Positions 27,951-40,299 of a stretch of DNA of 64,000 bases are shown here, one piece after another. Made by a program: the position numbers and the translations under genes. The notes under the pieces are model-generated. The model saw only the letters and a list, made by a program, of their open reading frames with translations. It was not told where the DNA came from and did not search any database. The DNA is from Lethocerus indicus (taxonomy: Eukaryota > Arthropoda > Insecta > Hemiptera > Belostomatidae): positions 7,234,604 to 7,298,603 of the forward strand of contig JACDQD010000011.1 of the NCBI GenBank assembly GCA_019843655.1, written 5' to 3'. Positions within the stretch are counted from its first letter, which is position 1; every line of letters begins with the position of its first letter.

Positions 27951-28419
27951 CAGACAGCAAATTTTTAGTCTTCCTTAGAATCTTGTCTTCGTATTCCAGA
28001 CATAAGAATGAATACAATAAGGCTCCTTAGACCCTGGAGCGAACAGATATAATGGAAAAGGCGTCGCAGAGAGATTAACTTGAACGTGAATACAGCCCAT
28101 AGAGAATGGGGTTTCGTTAATATTTTCAGCCTAATTTTGGGACCGAGGAAAAGTCCCATTTTTACCCACCGGGCATTTAATTTATTATCCAGAAGAAAGC
28201 CCCTGGGTAGGTATCCGTAAGTCAGGTAGGAGACGGGAAACCCGTAGGAAAATTCAGGTAATCCTCTCGGACGGGGATTTTCCCCCATGACCTTCTATTA
28301 TCGATGTCGTGTTTTGTCTGCCTAGAGTGGTTTCGATAACAGTTCGATTCAGATGGGGTATTTTGCATTGAAGGACGGGGTCCAACTTTTTTTTTACCGC
28401 GAATACCTGAGCGTGTGTG

Positions 28420-28421
<2 letters not shown>

Positions 28422-28474
<53 letters not shown>
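28422..28474 (+). repeat. (GA)n microsatellite
   Basis: About 50 bases of GA preceded by GTGTGTGTGC. Confidence 0.95.
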
Positions 28475-28475
<1 letters not shown>

Positions 28476-30364
28476 GGAGGGAGGGAGAGATGGAGGGAGA
28501 TGCTGCTTGGGACGGGTCAACTAAAAATACATTGCCAGTTTTTCCGCCTGTAAAAAAAATGCGCGTTCGTTCAGTTGTCGGCCGTGTAGATTTTCGTTCG
28601 GTTTTCAGTTCTATAAAACATCCAGTGGTACGTCCAGACCTAAAATGGCGAAAACTATTTGGTACTCTTCAACGGAGAAAAATTTCCCGTCAGATTTGTC
28701 TAACTATTATTGGTCCAGTACACGAGATTCTGGTAATATATACCCACATACTGAAATTAATTAAATAAATGAACATGAATTAAATAGAGTTATAAATGGC
28801 ATATTAGAATTGTCGATTTTAACTATCGCTTCACTATTTTCAAGTACCTTCTTTGCAGGTGTTGACTCGAAGCATTTTTGTACAGATTGCTCACACGCAT
28901 GTTCGTGGGGTTGTTGTAGGAAGTATATTGAGGAAATTATTCTCCTCGCCTGGTTAAATATAATTTATTTTGGCCCCAATTAGCGATTCTTGCGTATTGT
29001 ATATTACACAGTGCAGTGCACATTGTACAGTGTGTTCCGACATTATTTATGACCATAGTTAAATATTATTTTCTATTTAATTTTGTCATAGAAAATCCAG
29101 GCGGGTATTTGAAAAGTTCCAATCTCCGATAGGAGTGAACGAGGGCAGAAAGCTCATTCGATATATCGGAAAGTCAAATCGCTTATATGACTGAATCAAT
29201 ATTCTGAGGAATATAAAAAGACCTCATTTTCTACGACTTCTTACCTGTAACAGGTGGAGAATACGCAATTTTCCTATATTACAATACATTGATTTCATCA
29301 ATTTTTTATATATTTTTTCCACCCATTTTTCACACGGTTTACTTTCTTCTGATAATTCAATAATATTATATTATAAGGATATTATTAATATAATAATGAC
29401 ATTTCGGAAGTTAGTATTAATTTATCTTGCAAATACCTCAATAAACCAGCCTCAAATAAACCTAGATACAGCATAAATCCAACATAGCTATAATTATTGC
29501 TCACGGTAATAAAGTAAAATAGAAAATTTCAAACTGACCGACAATTTTTTTTATGTATCTATTGAAATCCCATAGCCAATTGTATTGAGAGGGGAAGAGC
29601 TCTGAAAAGCGGGGCTTGACCCCCAACAATTTTCAATGTACATTCTATAGTGAACGGTCGAACCCTAATCATAACAAATTCAGGCAGTATGTCCCATATT
29701 GTCAAGAATCGATTCGAAAGGTTATATTTAACGTATGTTTATATTTTTGGATTGGGTGATTTGAATTTTTTTCTTAGTGTTAAGAACAAAATCAATCTTC
29801 GATTCAAGAAAAATCGAAGTCGGGACGCGGATTTTGTATTTAAGGAAAGTCGTATCCCGAGTCCCGGACCTTGGTTAAAAGCTCTACATTGATGATTATT
29901 ATATCACTATCGTCGATTTGAGTTGGTTTACTGAACCGAGTGGAGCCTTTTATAGCCCCAGATAAGATTCGCTCCCGACTCAACGCAATCGATGAATTCG
30001 TGGTATCCCATGATGTCAGCTTGACGAGAGAACGGGAGGGTATTTTTTTTTATTAATAAGTATTAAATTATATTTTTTTATGAACAGTTACAACTTAATA
30101 CTAGCGATTATGAAAACAAACAATGTAATACAATTTTTTAAATGGGAAAATATTGCCTCACCAAATTTATTTACCGAAAATACTGGTGCGATTGGAGGAC
30201 GGCCGATGATTTACAGGCATCAATAAACCTAACACGACAAAAGGAAATACCTCCGTAAATCGAAAAATTAACGGAATAAAAACTTATTAAGCAGTGTTCC
30301 AAACGTAAAAGATAAATTGCTTAGTTTTTGAGTTGTGTAAACGCGTGCCCAGTGCAGTGTAACG

Positions 30365-30610
30365 GGGAGGATGAGTCGGTCATTGGAGTATTGGGCGGGG
30401 TCATGGGGTGTCCGTCCTACCGCCGGTGGGGTAAGCCGTGAAACGGTGGCCTAGGCCATGAGAGAGGGCCCGCATTTTTCCGGCAGGGAGGGGTGAGATA
30501 TCTCCACCCCTACAGCGGAGGCTCCCCTCCCGAGGGTGGGTCGCGCTCAACCTACCCTTTTGCCGGCTCTCCATTTAACCGGGGGAGAACTTATTCAATA
30601 CACTGTTATT
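30365..30610. repeat. GC-rich region with several nested hairpins
   Basis: Contains CCGT-gaa-ACGG (30436-30446), the perfect palindrome TGGCCTAGGCCA (30447-30458) and AGGGGTG/CACCCCT (30489-30511). GGGAGGGG/CCCCTCCC and GCCGG arms lie further out. It is an isolated GC island in AT-richer DNA and may be a structured RNA or an element end. No family is recognised. Confidence 0.4.
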
Positions 30611-31369
30611 AACTAACGGGGCCGGTTCTCTTACGCCTTTCTTAACAGTTCTATTTCGCCCCGAAACGTTGAACATTGACACGGGGGTCGGTGTCGTATA
30701 TTGAGGCATCACTTCCGGTAACAACTTGATGACGATATCAAGATTAAAATATTAAATCTTGCCACCTTAAAATGACCTGCAATAGTTTCGGCTACTGCTG
30801 AATAAACTAAAATTAGAATGGTTGAAAAATGCAAAAACGAAAGTCTCCCTCCGTCACCGAGGCGGCCTCATTCTAAAACATCTGTTACAATGCTGTAGTA
30901 TTGGATAATTGAATTAGATAATATCCGGTAGTCACTCTGTACCATCATATGAACTCTCAATGTACGCCACAAAAACAATGAAGTCCGCTAAACAAAATAT
31001 TTTTACTGAGGAAATGTAACATACCATTTTTGAATCTAAACCCTATTTAAACTTCGATGGCCATCGCATCGCGTACAGTTAATTTCAATCTGTTACAAGA
31101 AAGAATACAGTAAGCACATTTCGTGCAGTCATAGTTTACACCCATCAAGGGACATATATCGGTTGCTGGTGAAGCGTTAATACGCTTCGACCGCGGGACG
31201 AAGGGGGCCCCGACGGGGACCAATATAATTATTGGTCTGTATGTAGAAGCGGGCTACGACCTACGATGGTCCATAATTTCAACATGCAGTTGAACGTTTA
31301 GTCCCTTAAGGTCGTATAGGACTTTTTGTGCGATACTCGCGTATGTATCTCTCGTCTGAGTAATCGCAG

Positions 31370-31830
31370 GCATCAGATGGGGATATCGATTTTCCGACTG
31401 CGGGAGGCTGCGGAACGCTTTAATTGCCGTAGAAAAATATCGGGGAGGGCGCGCGGGCTCGTAACGAGACCCGAAAATGGGGAGGTGGGAGGGGGGGGTC
31501 CCTGGGCGTAAAGACCATAAAACGAGTCATACTCCCGAAGGTTAGCGACGGTCGAAAATGAACCCCGGGGAGAGCGGCGGTTGAAGGGCAAGGCCTTGAA
31601 GGCCCCCTCGGACCGGGGACCGCTCGCTTCGGTTAGTACTAGCCAGGCCGGCGGACGAGCTGCTGTCGCCAGCCAACAGACCCCTTACCACAGCCGCCGT
31701 CCTTTATTTCAGGTGAGTATCAACCGAAAAACGGCCCCCCCCCCGACTTAACGATTTGGCGTTCCCAAACGGGGTAAGCACGGTTCCGTCCGGACTCGAG
31801 GGGGACCGCTCTCAAAAATAGGCGCCGTAC
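31370..31830 (+). promoter_or_regulatory. CpG-rich patch with a CAG|GTGAGT junction
   Basis: A GC-rich, CpG-rich block stands alone in the gene-poor half. At 31701-31718 a pyrimidine-rich run ends in CAG and is followed directly by GTGAGT. Read one way, this is the donor end of a 5' non-coding exon in a promoter island. Read the other way, it is a zero-length recursive splice site of a long intron. No coding frame stands out; the open frames at 31326-31591 overlap on both strands. Confidence 0.35.
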
Positions 31831-34135
31831 ACCTCGTCGGAATTGTGGATATAAAGAAAAGTGATTTCTAAAATGGATCGGGCCGAAAATTCCCTTTTAA
31901 CGAAAAACATTTCCTCCCTATCCCAGCATATTAAGTGTTAAGCAATATGCGCGTAAGAACCGTGTGATGATTCGTTTATTTTTTGTAAGCTCTTAAATTG
32001 GTGTTCCGACCGCGTATTAGAAAAAAAATCAAAGACAATTTAACCAGAAATTTTCGGGGGAGCGGGGTTCTCTATTTGAATTCCGTTCGAGTGCAGTTCA
32101 AATTTCAGTTGGCCCCTTTTGAAAAGGGGAGCCATTGGAATCTTGGTCGTCGGTTAGAATTCCTACTGTGTCCCGGGCTAGATCTCCACCGGGGCAACAC
32201 TTTCCCACCTAATAGGCCTAACGTGCAACCTGTTACTTATAACATAAAGCCAAGAACTGAAATTCATTGTCTTTGTTCGTTCCCGTCGTTGGAGAATTTT
32301 AATTTGACGGGCGAACCATAAAGAACAGGCGATTCGCAACCCTCTTTTCCGTCCCAGTAGGTTTCGATCGTTTCGGGCGAATGTTTTTAGGGCGGTTAGG
32401 TTTCGGTTTCGGCCTTGCCAGGGTAGTGTTGCAGGAGCCATCTCACACCTGACGCTACGCCCACCGACCGAGCGTTGTGTCCGGGCCGTTGTAAATTAAG
32501 AATATCCGGGGCCGGGGCGCTCACTTTAGCGGACAATTACGTTTTCGGTGGGCTCCATACTTGAAAATTTACAAAGTTCGAGATGTAGGCCGTAGCTCTT
32601 GTTTTAATTAAAATGTATAAAGGGCTCTAGGGTGATTCGTGTGACCACGATATTTGTACAGTGGGCAAGTACTATAGGTTTAGGAAACAAATAAAAAAAA
32701 TATTTAAGAGGTATCCACTTTCATTCTTTTAAACTCACATAACTTCATCTAAAGTCTTGTAATTTTACGTTTCTAAAAAATTTCAACGGAAGCTTCAAGT
32801 CGCGCCGTAAGATCTACATTATTCTAATTAGATTTTATTCCTTTTTTTTCTCTCGCACTTAGTTGAGCGGAAGTTGTATGAAGACGATGGACTCCTGGGA
32901 ACTAACCTTGGCCCGCGCCACGTGGCGCTCCCTCACCGGACAATTAGCATACATGCCTCCAATATGGTGTATGCTAAGGTCCGAAAGACAATTTCTGCCG
33001 TCGAAACCATCCCGGAATTCGATTCTCGAAGTTTCCGCCCGGAACGCCCCCTGTTTTTTCATCGAGTCGGTTTTCGATTTTCTCCCGCCGTTTCGCAACT
33101 TCCGAATCGACGAGGGCCGTTAACGACTTCTCGTTAAGGGGCCACTCCGAACGTTGCGCCATCCGGTAGTTGTGTTCGAGGGCAAACTATTGAATCTCGA
33201 AAGTTCGAATCGGTTTGAAAGTTGTCTGATTCGACAGTTTCAAGTAATCGAATCTGGAATACTTGTACAAAGAAACGAACATTTAGATAAAGGCCGGTTC
33301 GAAATAAAATTACAAAACACTTAGCTTCGATAGGTGGTTGTGAGGGGGGAGGGGGAAGTCATGTACCGCGCGGTATTAAACGGGGTCGGAGGGCAAGTGA
33401 AAGACCCGAAGCGTCAGGTGAAGATCCCGCTCCGGTTCACGACTCGAGCCCCGTCCCGTTTGAGAGTTTAAATAAGATATGCAGAATTATTTGCCGACAG
33501 AAGGATTTTTACCCTGCCAGTTAAGCCAGATGTGGGCGTACAGAATGACGATAAAAGAGTTCTACTTCTATGACTGCTTCTAGAACGGATCAAAACTAAA
33601 TAATATTTATTATTATTTCCTATAAATTTATTACCATTAGCAAGTAAATTAATCCCCCGGCCATTCAAATTCGTCACTCGTAACGTAAGCATCGCTCCTT
33701 TCGGTTTGAAGTAGGGGAATTCTGAGGATAATGATCTTTGATTGAATGACATTGATAAAAGCCGGATAAAATCTTGTCGCCGTCGCATAGTCCATTTGAT
33801 CCGGCCATACCGGTGGCGGCTCTAACAAGAAACTGGATCTGTTAGTTTGAGCCTGGAACCTGGAAGAAAAGGAATGAAAAAAAAAACGGGCAGGCTTTTA
33901 TTCCCCTCAGTTCCCGTATTTGGGGACCGGTTGATCTTTAGTGGTCTTTTTTATAATACCTGCAGATTCTAAGAGGGGTGCCCGCGCCTCGGGTACATGT
34001 ACGTATACACATTTGAAGCTCGGAAGGGTTAAAAATGAAGCAATATCGGCCGAATCGTTGAAGATTCGGTGAAGTAACCATATTTCGTTTGATGTTCGTT
34101 ACATTCTGCCTCGCTTGTTTCAACAGGGTATATAC

Positions 34136-34169
34136 AGACTGGTTTCAACTATTCGTCATCGTCACTGGT
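34136..34169 (-). repeat. Degenerate hammerhead-like motif copy
   Basis: On the minus strand GTGACGA is followed by a possible three-pair stem (GAC/GTT) and GAAACCAGTC, matching the core order with one change in the first core base and one in the stem III palindrome. Confidence 0.3.
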
Positions 34170-35072
34170 AGATGTCACGGTGTTGTAATATATATCAGAA
34201 ACCGGTTTAAAAAAGCGGATGGAGACAGTATACATTTCTCATAATTCATAAATCTTTATAGAGATGTTTCAAATCTTCTTGCAATTCAAGCGTATTTTAG
34301 AATATTCATTACAGTTCCACTGTTGAATAGTTCTGCAAGTGGTTCCATTCAGTTTGAGCAGGTCCTCAATTAACTAGGGGTGTTTACGTCCCCATATGTT
34401 ATTATGTTACTGTACCGTGACATAACAGCAGGATGAGACCATTTCATGTAATTTTCCTACCATTTTCTTAATCAATCGTCGAGAATAGGGATGGACAATA
34501 ATGTCCACTTCCTCTTTTTCTACTGTTACATGCGGGCGTTTGACAAAGTTCAAGTAAGCCGTGGGAATTCGGTTTAATCAACGTCATTCAATCGAAGCGC
34601 AGGTATATTTCGGACTTTGGACCTCGTACCTCCCTTTTTGGACCTGTTTATTTATAAATCGTCCTTCTCTGGATTAGCGACAGCCGTGAGGTATCCCCCG
34701 TACCAGTTAGTGTGGGGGGGGGGAGAGGACAAAGCTCGCACCCGGCACAAAGCACGAAGAGCTGCGCCGAATGCCACTTCCCCTTCTCAGGGACGGGACT
34801 TCATATCGGACTATATTCGTCCTATTCTCTTAGACATTTAATCTTAATTAAAGTTGAAAGTAAGGAGTCGTTGAAAAGTTAAAATTGGGTATTCAAAACT
34901 GGGTTTATTTAAAATTTATTTTTATCTAACAGCTGGGTAATAAAGGTAGGGTTCACCGTTGCGAGACTGTTGGGGCACTATATTTTGGAAATCAGTGCAG
35001 CTGAATTAAACTGTATTAAAATTTTTTCCAGCTATGTAAGGCCGAATTTCGTAAGGCGCTGAAGGGGTAAAG

Positions 35073-35107
35073 GACTGACTACTGACGACCAGTGAAGTGG
35101 CCGATTA
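35073..35107 (+). repeat. Hammerhead-like motif copy
   Basis: GACTA, then CTGACGA (35082-35088), then a potential stem CCA-gtgaag-TGG, then CCGATTA. The 15-mer GACTACTGACGACCA (35077-35091) also occurs at 19044-19058. Confidence 0.35.
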
Positions 35108-35179
35108 TTAATCGGGAGAGTGATCTCTATCCCTCTCTTTCTCTCGTTCTCGCTCTAACACACAGACACACACTCTCAA

Positions 35180-35206
35180 TCTCTCTCTCTCTCTCTCTCT
35201 CTCTCC
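35180..35206 (+). repeat. (CT)n microsatellite
   Basis: About 26 bases of CT preceded by ACACACAGACACACAC-like sequence. Confidence 0.9.
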
Positions 35207-35608
35207 GGGGTGGGGAAGCCGCTCAAACGGGTTTTGCCCCCTCAAGCCGGCTCATAATGGATCGCCCTCCTTCGCCGCGCTCCAGTAATAACAGCCGCTC
35301 TCCTCCCGGCCGCGATATGCCCAAAATACAGCTTTGGCCGCACTCTCCGGCGCTGAAATTCGATTTCCTTACCCCGGCCGGCTCTTTTATCAGCCGGGAC
35401 GAATCTCTGCCGTCGAAGCCGCAACTCGAATGTTGAACCCGCTGGTGGCCGTAGGACCGCAACTACGGTTATAATCCCCGGTCGTATATATCCCGTGATT
35501 TCTTTTCATTCCCGATATAAATCCTCCGTGTATAATGCACGCCAGTAACGGTTGATCTCAGTCAAGATTTAAGCTCAACATAGGCCATCTGCGCCTTGGC
35601 TTGAAGCA

Positions 35609-35632
35609 GGAGAGAGAGAGAGAGAGAGAGAT
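35609..35632 (+). repeat. (AG)n microsatellite
   Basis: Twelve AG units. Confidence 0.9.
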
Positions 35633-36517
35633 TTCTTTAAGACCGCGATATATTTCCTTATCCTAATGGGGATGTGAAAACACCGACTCCCTTGGCCTAA
35701 TGTATTTATTTATTGATCCTATATTTAGATATAAACCCCGTAGTACTGCCTATCTTGTGTTTGAATGTCCAAACCGTAAATTGGAATGGATGAGGGGCGA
35801 AGAAAAATCCAGTACATATTTTTCATTCCTTATCATACGAAGACCCCTTCACAACAGGAAGATATCAATTTTCCTTCTTTATGCCGTCTCTCTAGTATTG
35901 CCCCAATATGAAGGCGGCTTCGGTAGCAATAGATGCAGAAAAAGCGGTTAACTGATTTTTGAGTGAAATTAGAAATAAGACGTTCTAGATTTTAGGAAAT
36001 ATTATCTCAACTTCTTGTCTTTATTTTTAGATTCTTTCAGTAGTATAACTAGGATTGAGATCGAATGTGAGCAAACTTACTTTGTTAATCTTACTAACTT
36101 TCACTTTTTCCCTCGTCTTAAACTCTCAAACTGATAATGCTTTGTCAGTTCTGACGAGCTTTTAACGCGATCTTATATTTGGCCCGAGCGTACGCTGTTT
36201 CGGGTTTCCTCCGTCGTCAGTAGAAGAAATCCGTTTTGTCTCGGACCCAGGAAAGGGACCGTCGTCTGCCGTGTTTAAACAAACAAAAAATTTTCCTTTC
36301 CTATCGCCTAATTTAAGCAGGTTCGGAATGCCATCACTACAATTGTCGGTTTCCTCTCGATTCCTTGGACCTACTGCCAAAGCTAGGCAGAGAATAGTCT
36401 GACAAATGACAGCAGGATGGTGAAAACCAGGAGATTGAAAACTGGAGAATTGATACATGGCCAGATCGGCCCCCCTGTGATTACGATTGTACATTAGACG
36501 CCGTGCCCAGTGAGCCA

Positions 36518-36551
36518 GTGGCATTGAACCATTTTCACTTTTCAATGCCAC
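36518..36551. repeat. 11-bp perfect hairpin
   Basis: GTGGCATTGAA (36518-36528) and TTCAATGCCAC (36541-36551) with a 12-base loop. Confidence 0.65.
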
Positions 36552-37487
36552 CACTTCCATTTTCGTTTAGGCCAGCTTTCGAAGGCAAAAGAGAGAGGAG
36601 GGCGAGAGGAGGAGGAGGAGGGGAGTCCTCGTTGATCGAAGCCTCCTAGGTCGATTCATATTGTTCGGCCCCAAACAATACTCGAACCGAAGAGTTTCGA
36701 TTAAAGTGATACTCGAATTGCTTCCAGAGTCGCGTTCCATAACTTCCGGTTCGGCCTGAAGTGCCCCTTACATACTACAGATTTACACCTTTCGAGAGCT
36801 ATTTTACAACAGACGTCGAGATGACGTGAATTATGCCAACGCCCTAGAGAATGATTTAGACCTCAGCTTTCAATTGCCCCAGACCCTTTGCAACTAAGAT
36901 TGTGCAATGTCAAAAATCTGAACGACTTGGAGAATGTCGGGATTTATCCTCACAAAAGATTGCATTGAAAACTTTCTTTTAGATATGATTCTCAAAAATA
37001 CATTGAGACTACCAACTTAAAAATTCGTCCAAGTCATCGAGTTCGATTTAGCCTGTTGCTACTTAAGTTGATTTAATTAGACGATGGTAGTATGAGACGG
37101 GCCTATCGAAAACTTATTTTATTTTTAAAAATTTCAAAGTGAAAATGAGGGCTGTTTCTTATTCGTAATTCCATTACAAGTATAGATAGACCTTTTTCTT
37201 AATGTTTCTATTTTCATTAACATAATTTCGTCACTAATAAAAGTAAGGTTTAGTTATTTTTTCGTGTGAGTACACACATTGGATCGAAGTAATATTTCAA
37301 CAAGTTATTTTTTATTTGATAAAGATTTAATTACTATTTTTGTCAGTAACCGCCGAGTGCTCCACCAGTGCTTCCGAGGTCCGTTGGGTGGTGACCGAGG
37401 TAAAGGGTGCCCCTGCCTTAGGGGCTCAATGCACAAACCCCGATCGTACTTTTTTGTCAGGGTGCGTGCGGGCGCTGTGCGTGCCAT

Positions 37488-37512
37488 CGTGCGTGCGCGT
37501 GCGCGCGCGCGT
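37488..37512. other. Alternating CG/TG stretch (Z-DNA-prone) in a GC-rich patch
   Basis: Twenty-five bases of strict pyrimidine-purine alternation, mainly CG. It lies in a GC-rich patch (37360-37620) that has no convincing coding frame. Confidence 0.65.
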
Positions 37513-38542
37513 TGGTCGGTCGGTTGTCCTCCACGGCGGGGCCTCTGGCTCCTCGGGTAAAAACCTTTTTGTCCGACGACATGTGTTCGGTAAAGGGAAG
37601 AAAGGAGGGTGAGGGGCGCCCTTTAGGGATCCACCAAACCGTAAACCCCCGGCACCTTGGCGTCCTAAAAGACCTAATTTGACTACACAAATTTAAATAT
37701 TAAATTTTTCACTTCTACTATTTCATTACTGTTCCACTTCAATTTCGAAAGAAAAATATATTCGTGATTCTAATATTTTTATCCATAATTCTTCGTATAG
37801 TTATATTAAAGATGGACTATCATAAATTAAAAACAGATAGAGAAACCACGAGGTTTATAATTTTTGTTACCATATGCATGGCTAAACCAAAGTAACAAAT
37901 GCAGTACAAACTTTTTTAATTTAAAAATTGTTCAGGATTCAAGCAATAATTCTATTTTGACAAGGATAAAAGTTTTAGTAAATTTCTTTCTTACAGGCCT
38001 ATAAATGAAACGATTTGTGAGGAATAGTTCCTTTTTACAATTTTCAATAAAACTCCAACAATGAAAATCCAGTTTGGATCGAGTTAAATGACACTTTTAG
38101 TACAGGAAATAACTCTAAGAGGTTTTTCCTTCGAGGTATTAAGATGTATTGGTCACAGGCGGACGGCATTGAGGTTTTTCAAGCCCCAAGGACCCCGAAA
38201 CGTGTAAATCCGCCGAAAACTCGAGGTCGAACATTTTCAGCATGCCCGCCCGCAGCAGGTTAACTTCAAATTAAAGCATGTTTCGGTGGCCCGAATAAAA
38301 TTTTGAACACCGCAACCATTCGTCGGACTGAAGTGCGAGACTGGACGAGTAAACCGCTTTCTCGTAGTAATGGATCGGAAATATGATTTAGAACAGAGAC
38401 TTGAACTGAAGGAGGTTATTTGGATTTTATTTTTCAAACCGTTTTCGTCTTAATTCGATATATTTATGAGGCAGGTCTACGACTATTGGGAATGATCATA
38501 CTCTTTGGCCTCTTGCCATATTCGTGCAGCGACAGCGCCGTG

Positions 38543-38600
38543 TACATGACTGTACTACTAACGGAATGCTACCGACAGCCGCGAGAGGTCGAAACCGGTA
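38543..38600 (+). repeat. Hammerhead-like motif with shared upstream sequence
   Basis: ATGACTG followed by ACGGAATGCTAC aligns with 24926-24951, so the similarity extends upstream of the core. It continues with a degenerate core (CCGACAG) and GTCGAAACCGGTAGA at 38586-38600. The upstream match supports common ancestry rather than a coincidental short motif. Confidence 0.45.
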
Positions 38601-40299
38601 GAGTGTAAGACCGTAGAAAGCGAGGGGGACGTCCAATTGCATGCTGGAAATCGAAAACAGAAACCAATAAAATTTAAGTTCATTATCGTCTTATTTTCGC
38701 ACTTTGGGAAGGAAGGATTTTGAGGACAGCAAAGTAAGAATGGACGACGAGGACACATCGACGGTGGAAGGGCTATTTTTGAGGAATTTTTGAAAGTGGC
38801 ACTATTTTATTGAGCACAGTTTTAGAACTGAGGAGTGCAGGTGAATTTCAATTCATTCTTCATGCCCGTAAGCAATTTGAGCACTCCTCAAGCGAAACCG
38901 ACAGCGGTTTTAACGACCCGAGTCAAGGATTTTGAAGAGTACGTCCTCACTGCTCCAAACACTAAGGCCCTATAAACTCTGGCCTACCTTCTTGTCCGAG
39001 TTAGAGCGCGAAAAACATGGGCCTTTTGGATATCGGAGGACCGTGGGGGAAGTGGCGGATGAAGGCTAGGCCAAAACAAAAGATCCCAAGTCTTATGAAT
39101 AAATAAAAAAAACTCGTTTAATCGATTTTCGTTAATACTAAACTACTGAACACCGTTGAACAGTGAAAAGGGCTTTGTTGTCGTACAAATAAATGTTTAA
39201 ATCAGCTGGTAAATTTCAGTAGCCATTTTGACTTTCATCTCAGTTATTGTTATTGTTAATACCCCCCTCGAGTACTGCATTTGATATTGAATAAATTGTT
39301 ATGTACCCATTTTTCTAGGGATATAAAGCTACATAGTTTCAGCCCTTTTGGATAATCCTCCAAAGTTTAAGTTGCTCCACTACTAGTAGACAAATAAATA
39401 AAACTTGAAACTAATAGTTTCAAATGGAATGTCCCTTTTGAGATAATTTAAAACGTTAAAATAATCGATAAATTAATTATTAATTATTTCTTATGAACAT
39501 GGGCCTATTATTTTGTGTCTTCCAGTTGACTTGCCCACAGAAATTTCTCCTTCCGCTACTGCTACTAGCGCTACTCATTAAATCCATTGTTCAAGAAGGG
39601 GCACTTCAATGTTGAAAATGACATAAAATGAACTTTATTTAAGCTTACTTTCAAATCAGTTTTCAGTTTACTGGGGTTAACCGAAGCTAAAACTCCGCAA
39701 GACTATTTACAAATAGTGGCCGACAGTATTATAGTGGTGTTTTCTTTCCCTAAGTACTAACCGGCTGTTTACTCTGAAGGGGCTCCTCTTGCCCAACAAA
39801 CGGCTCCGCTCCAAACCGGTCTCACTCCCCTTCTTTCGATGTCGCAGAAAAAAAGAGGAAAAGGAAAAAACCACGAAACAAGACTAAGACTTATTAAATT
39901 AATAAGTTCTAACCAGTCCGGATTCTCGCTTTTCCAGAGCGTTTCAGCGGCTCGGTGAAGTCTAACGGGACCTTCTCCATTCCCACTTGAAGCTAAAATT
40001 TCAGTCTTTACCGACTCTTAAATCCGATTTTTCAGACGTAGCTCGAATGTGTAAAATAAAGATATCGAAAGCCTAACGATATACAGTCGATTCGATAATA
40101 TTATAATTCAATACCATTTTCGTACACCGTACAGCCATTATTTGTGGCCATTGTTACTGACATCGAGAGAATGTGAAATAAGCTTAGTTACGTAACCGCT
40201 CACGGTTGTTTTGTCGAGCCCACACGTTGTTTCAAATAATAGTTATCGCCTAATAATTCTGTGTTAACGGAGAAATTAAAACGTAAGCTAGAGATGTAA

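Larger units (their letters stand above)
25250..31360. other. Gene-free stretch
   Basis: Contains the GA tract at 28.4 kb, a weak motif copy at 27.9 kb and the structured GC-rich block at 30.4 kb. No frame resembles a known protein. Confidence 0.55.

Noticed and set aside
28254..28768. Frames of 66-117 codons over the 28.4-kb GA tract
   Set aside because: Repeat-driven open frames on both strands with no recognisable flanking sequence.
29895..29916. CGACGATAGTGA on the minus strand as a family member
   Set aside because: Matches too few bases and lacks the distal half.
31628..31645. 5S rRNA-like GGTTAGTACT
   Set aside because: The rest of the 5S sequence and its promoter boxes are missing.
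35257..35436. 59-aa Pro/Ser-rich frame starting MDRPPSPRSS
   Set aside because: Two minus-strand frames are equally open in the same GC-rich patch, so coding is not supported.
36162..36560. 132-codon minus-strand frame, the longest in the gene-poor half after the repeat-built one at 23.4 kb
   Set aside because: Length is near what chance gives in 40 kb at this composition. Codon usage is unremarkable, no domain is recognised and no splice context was found.
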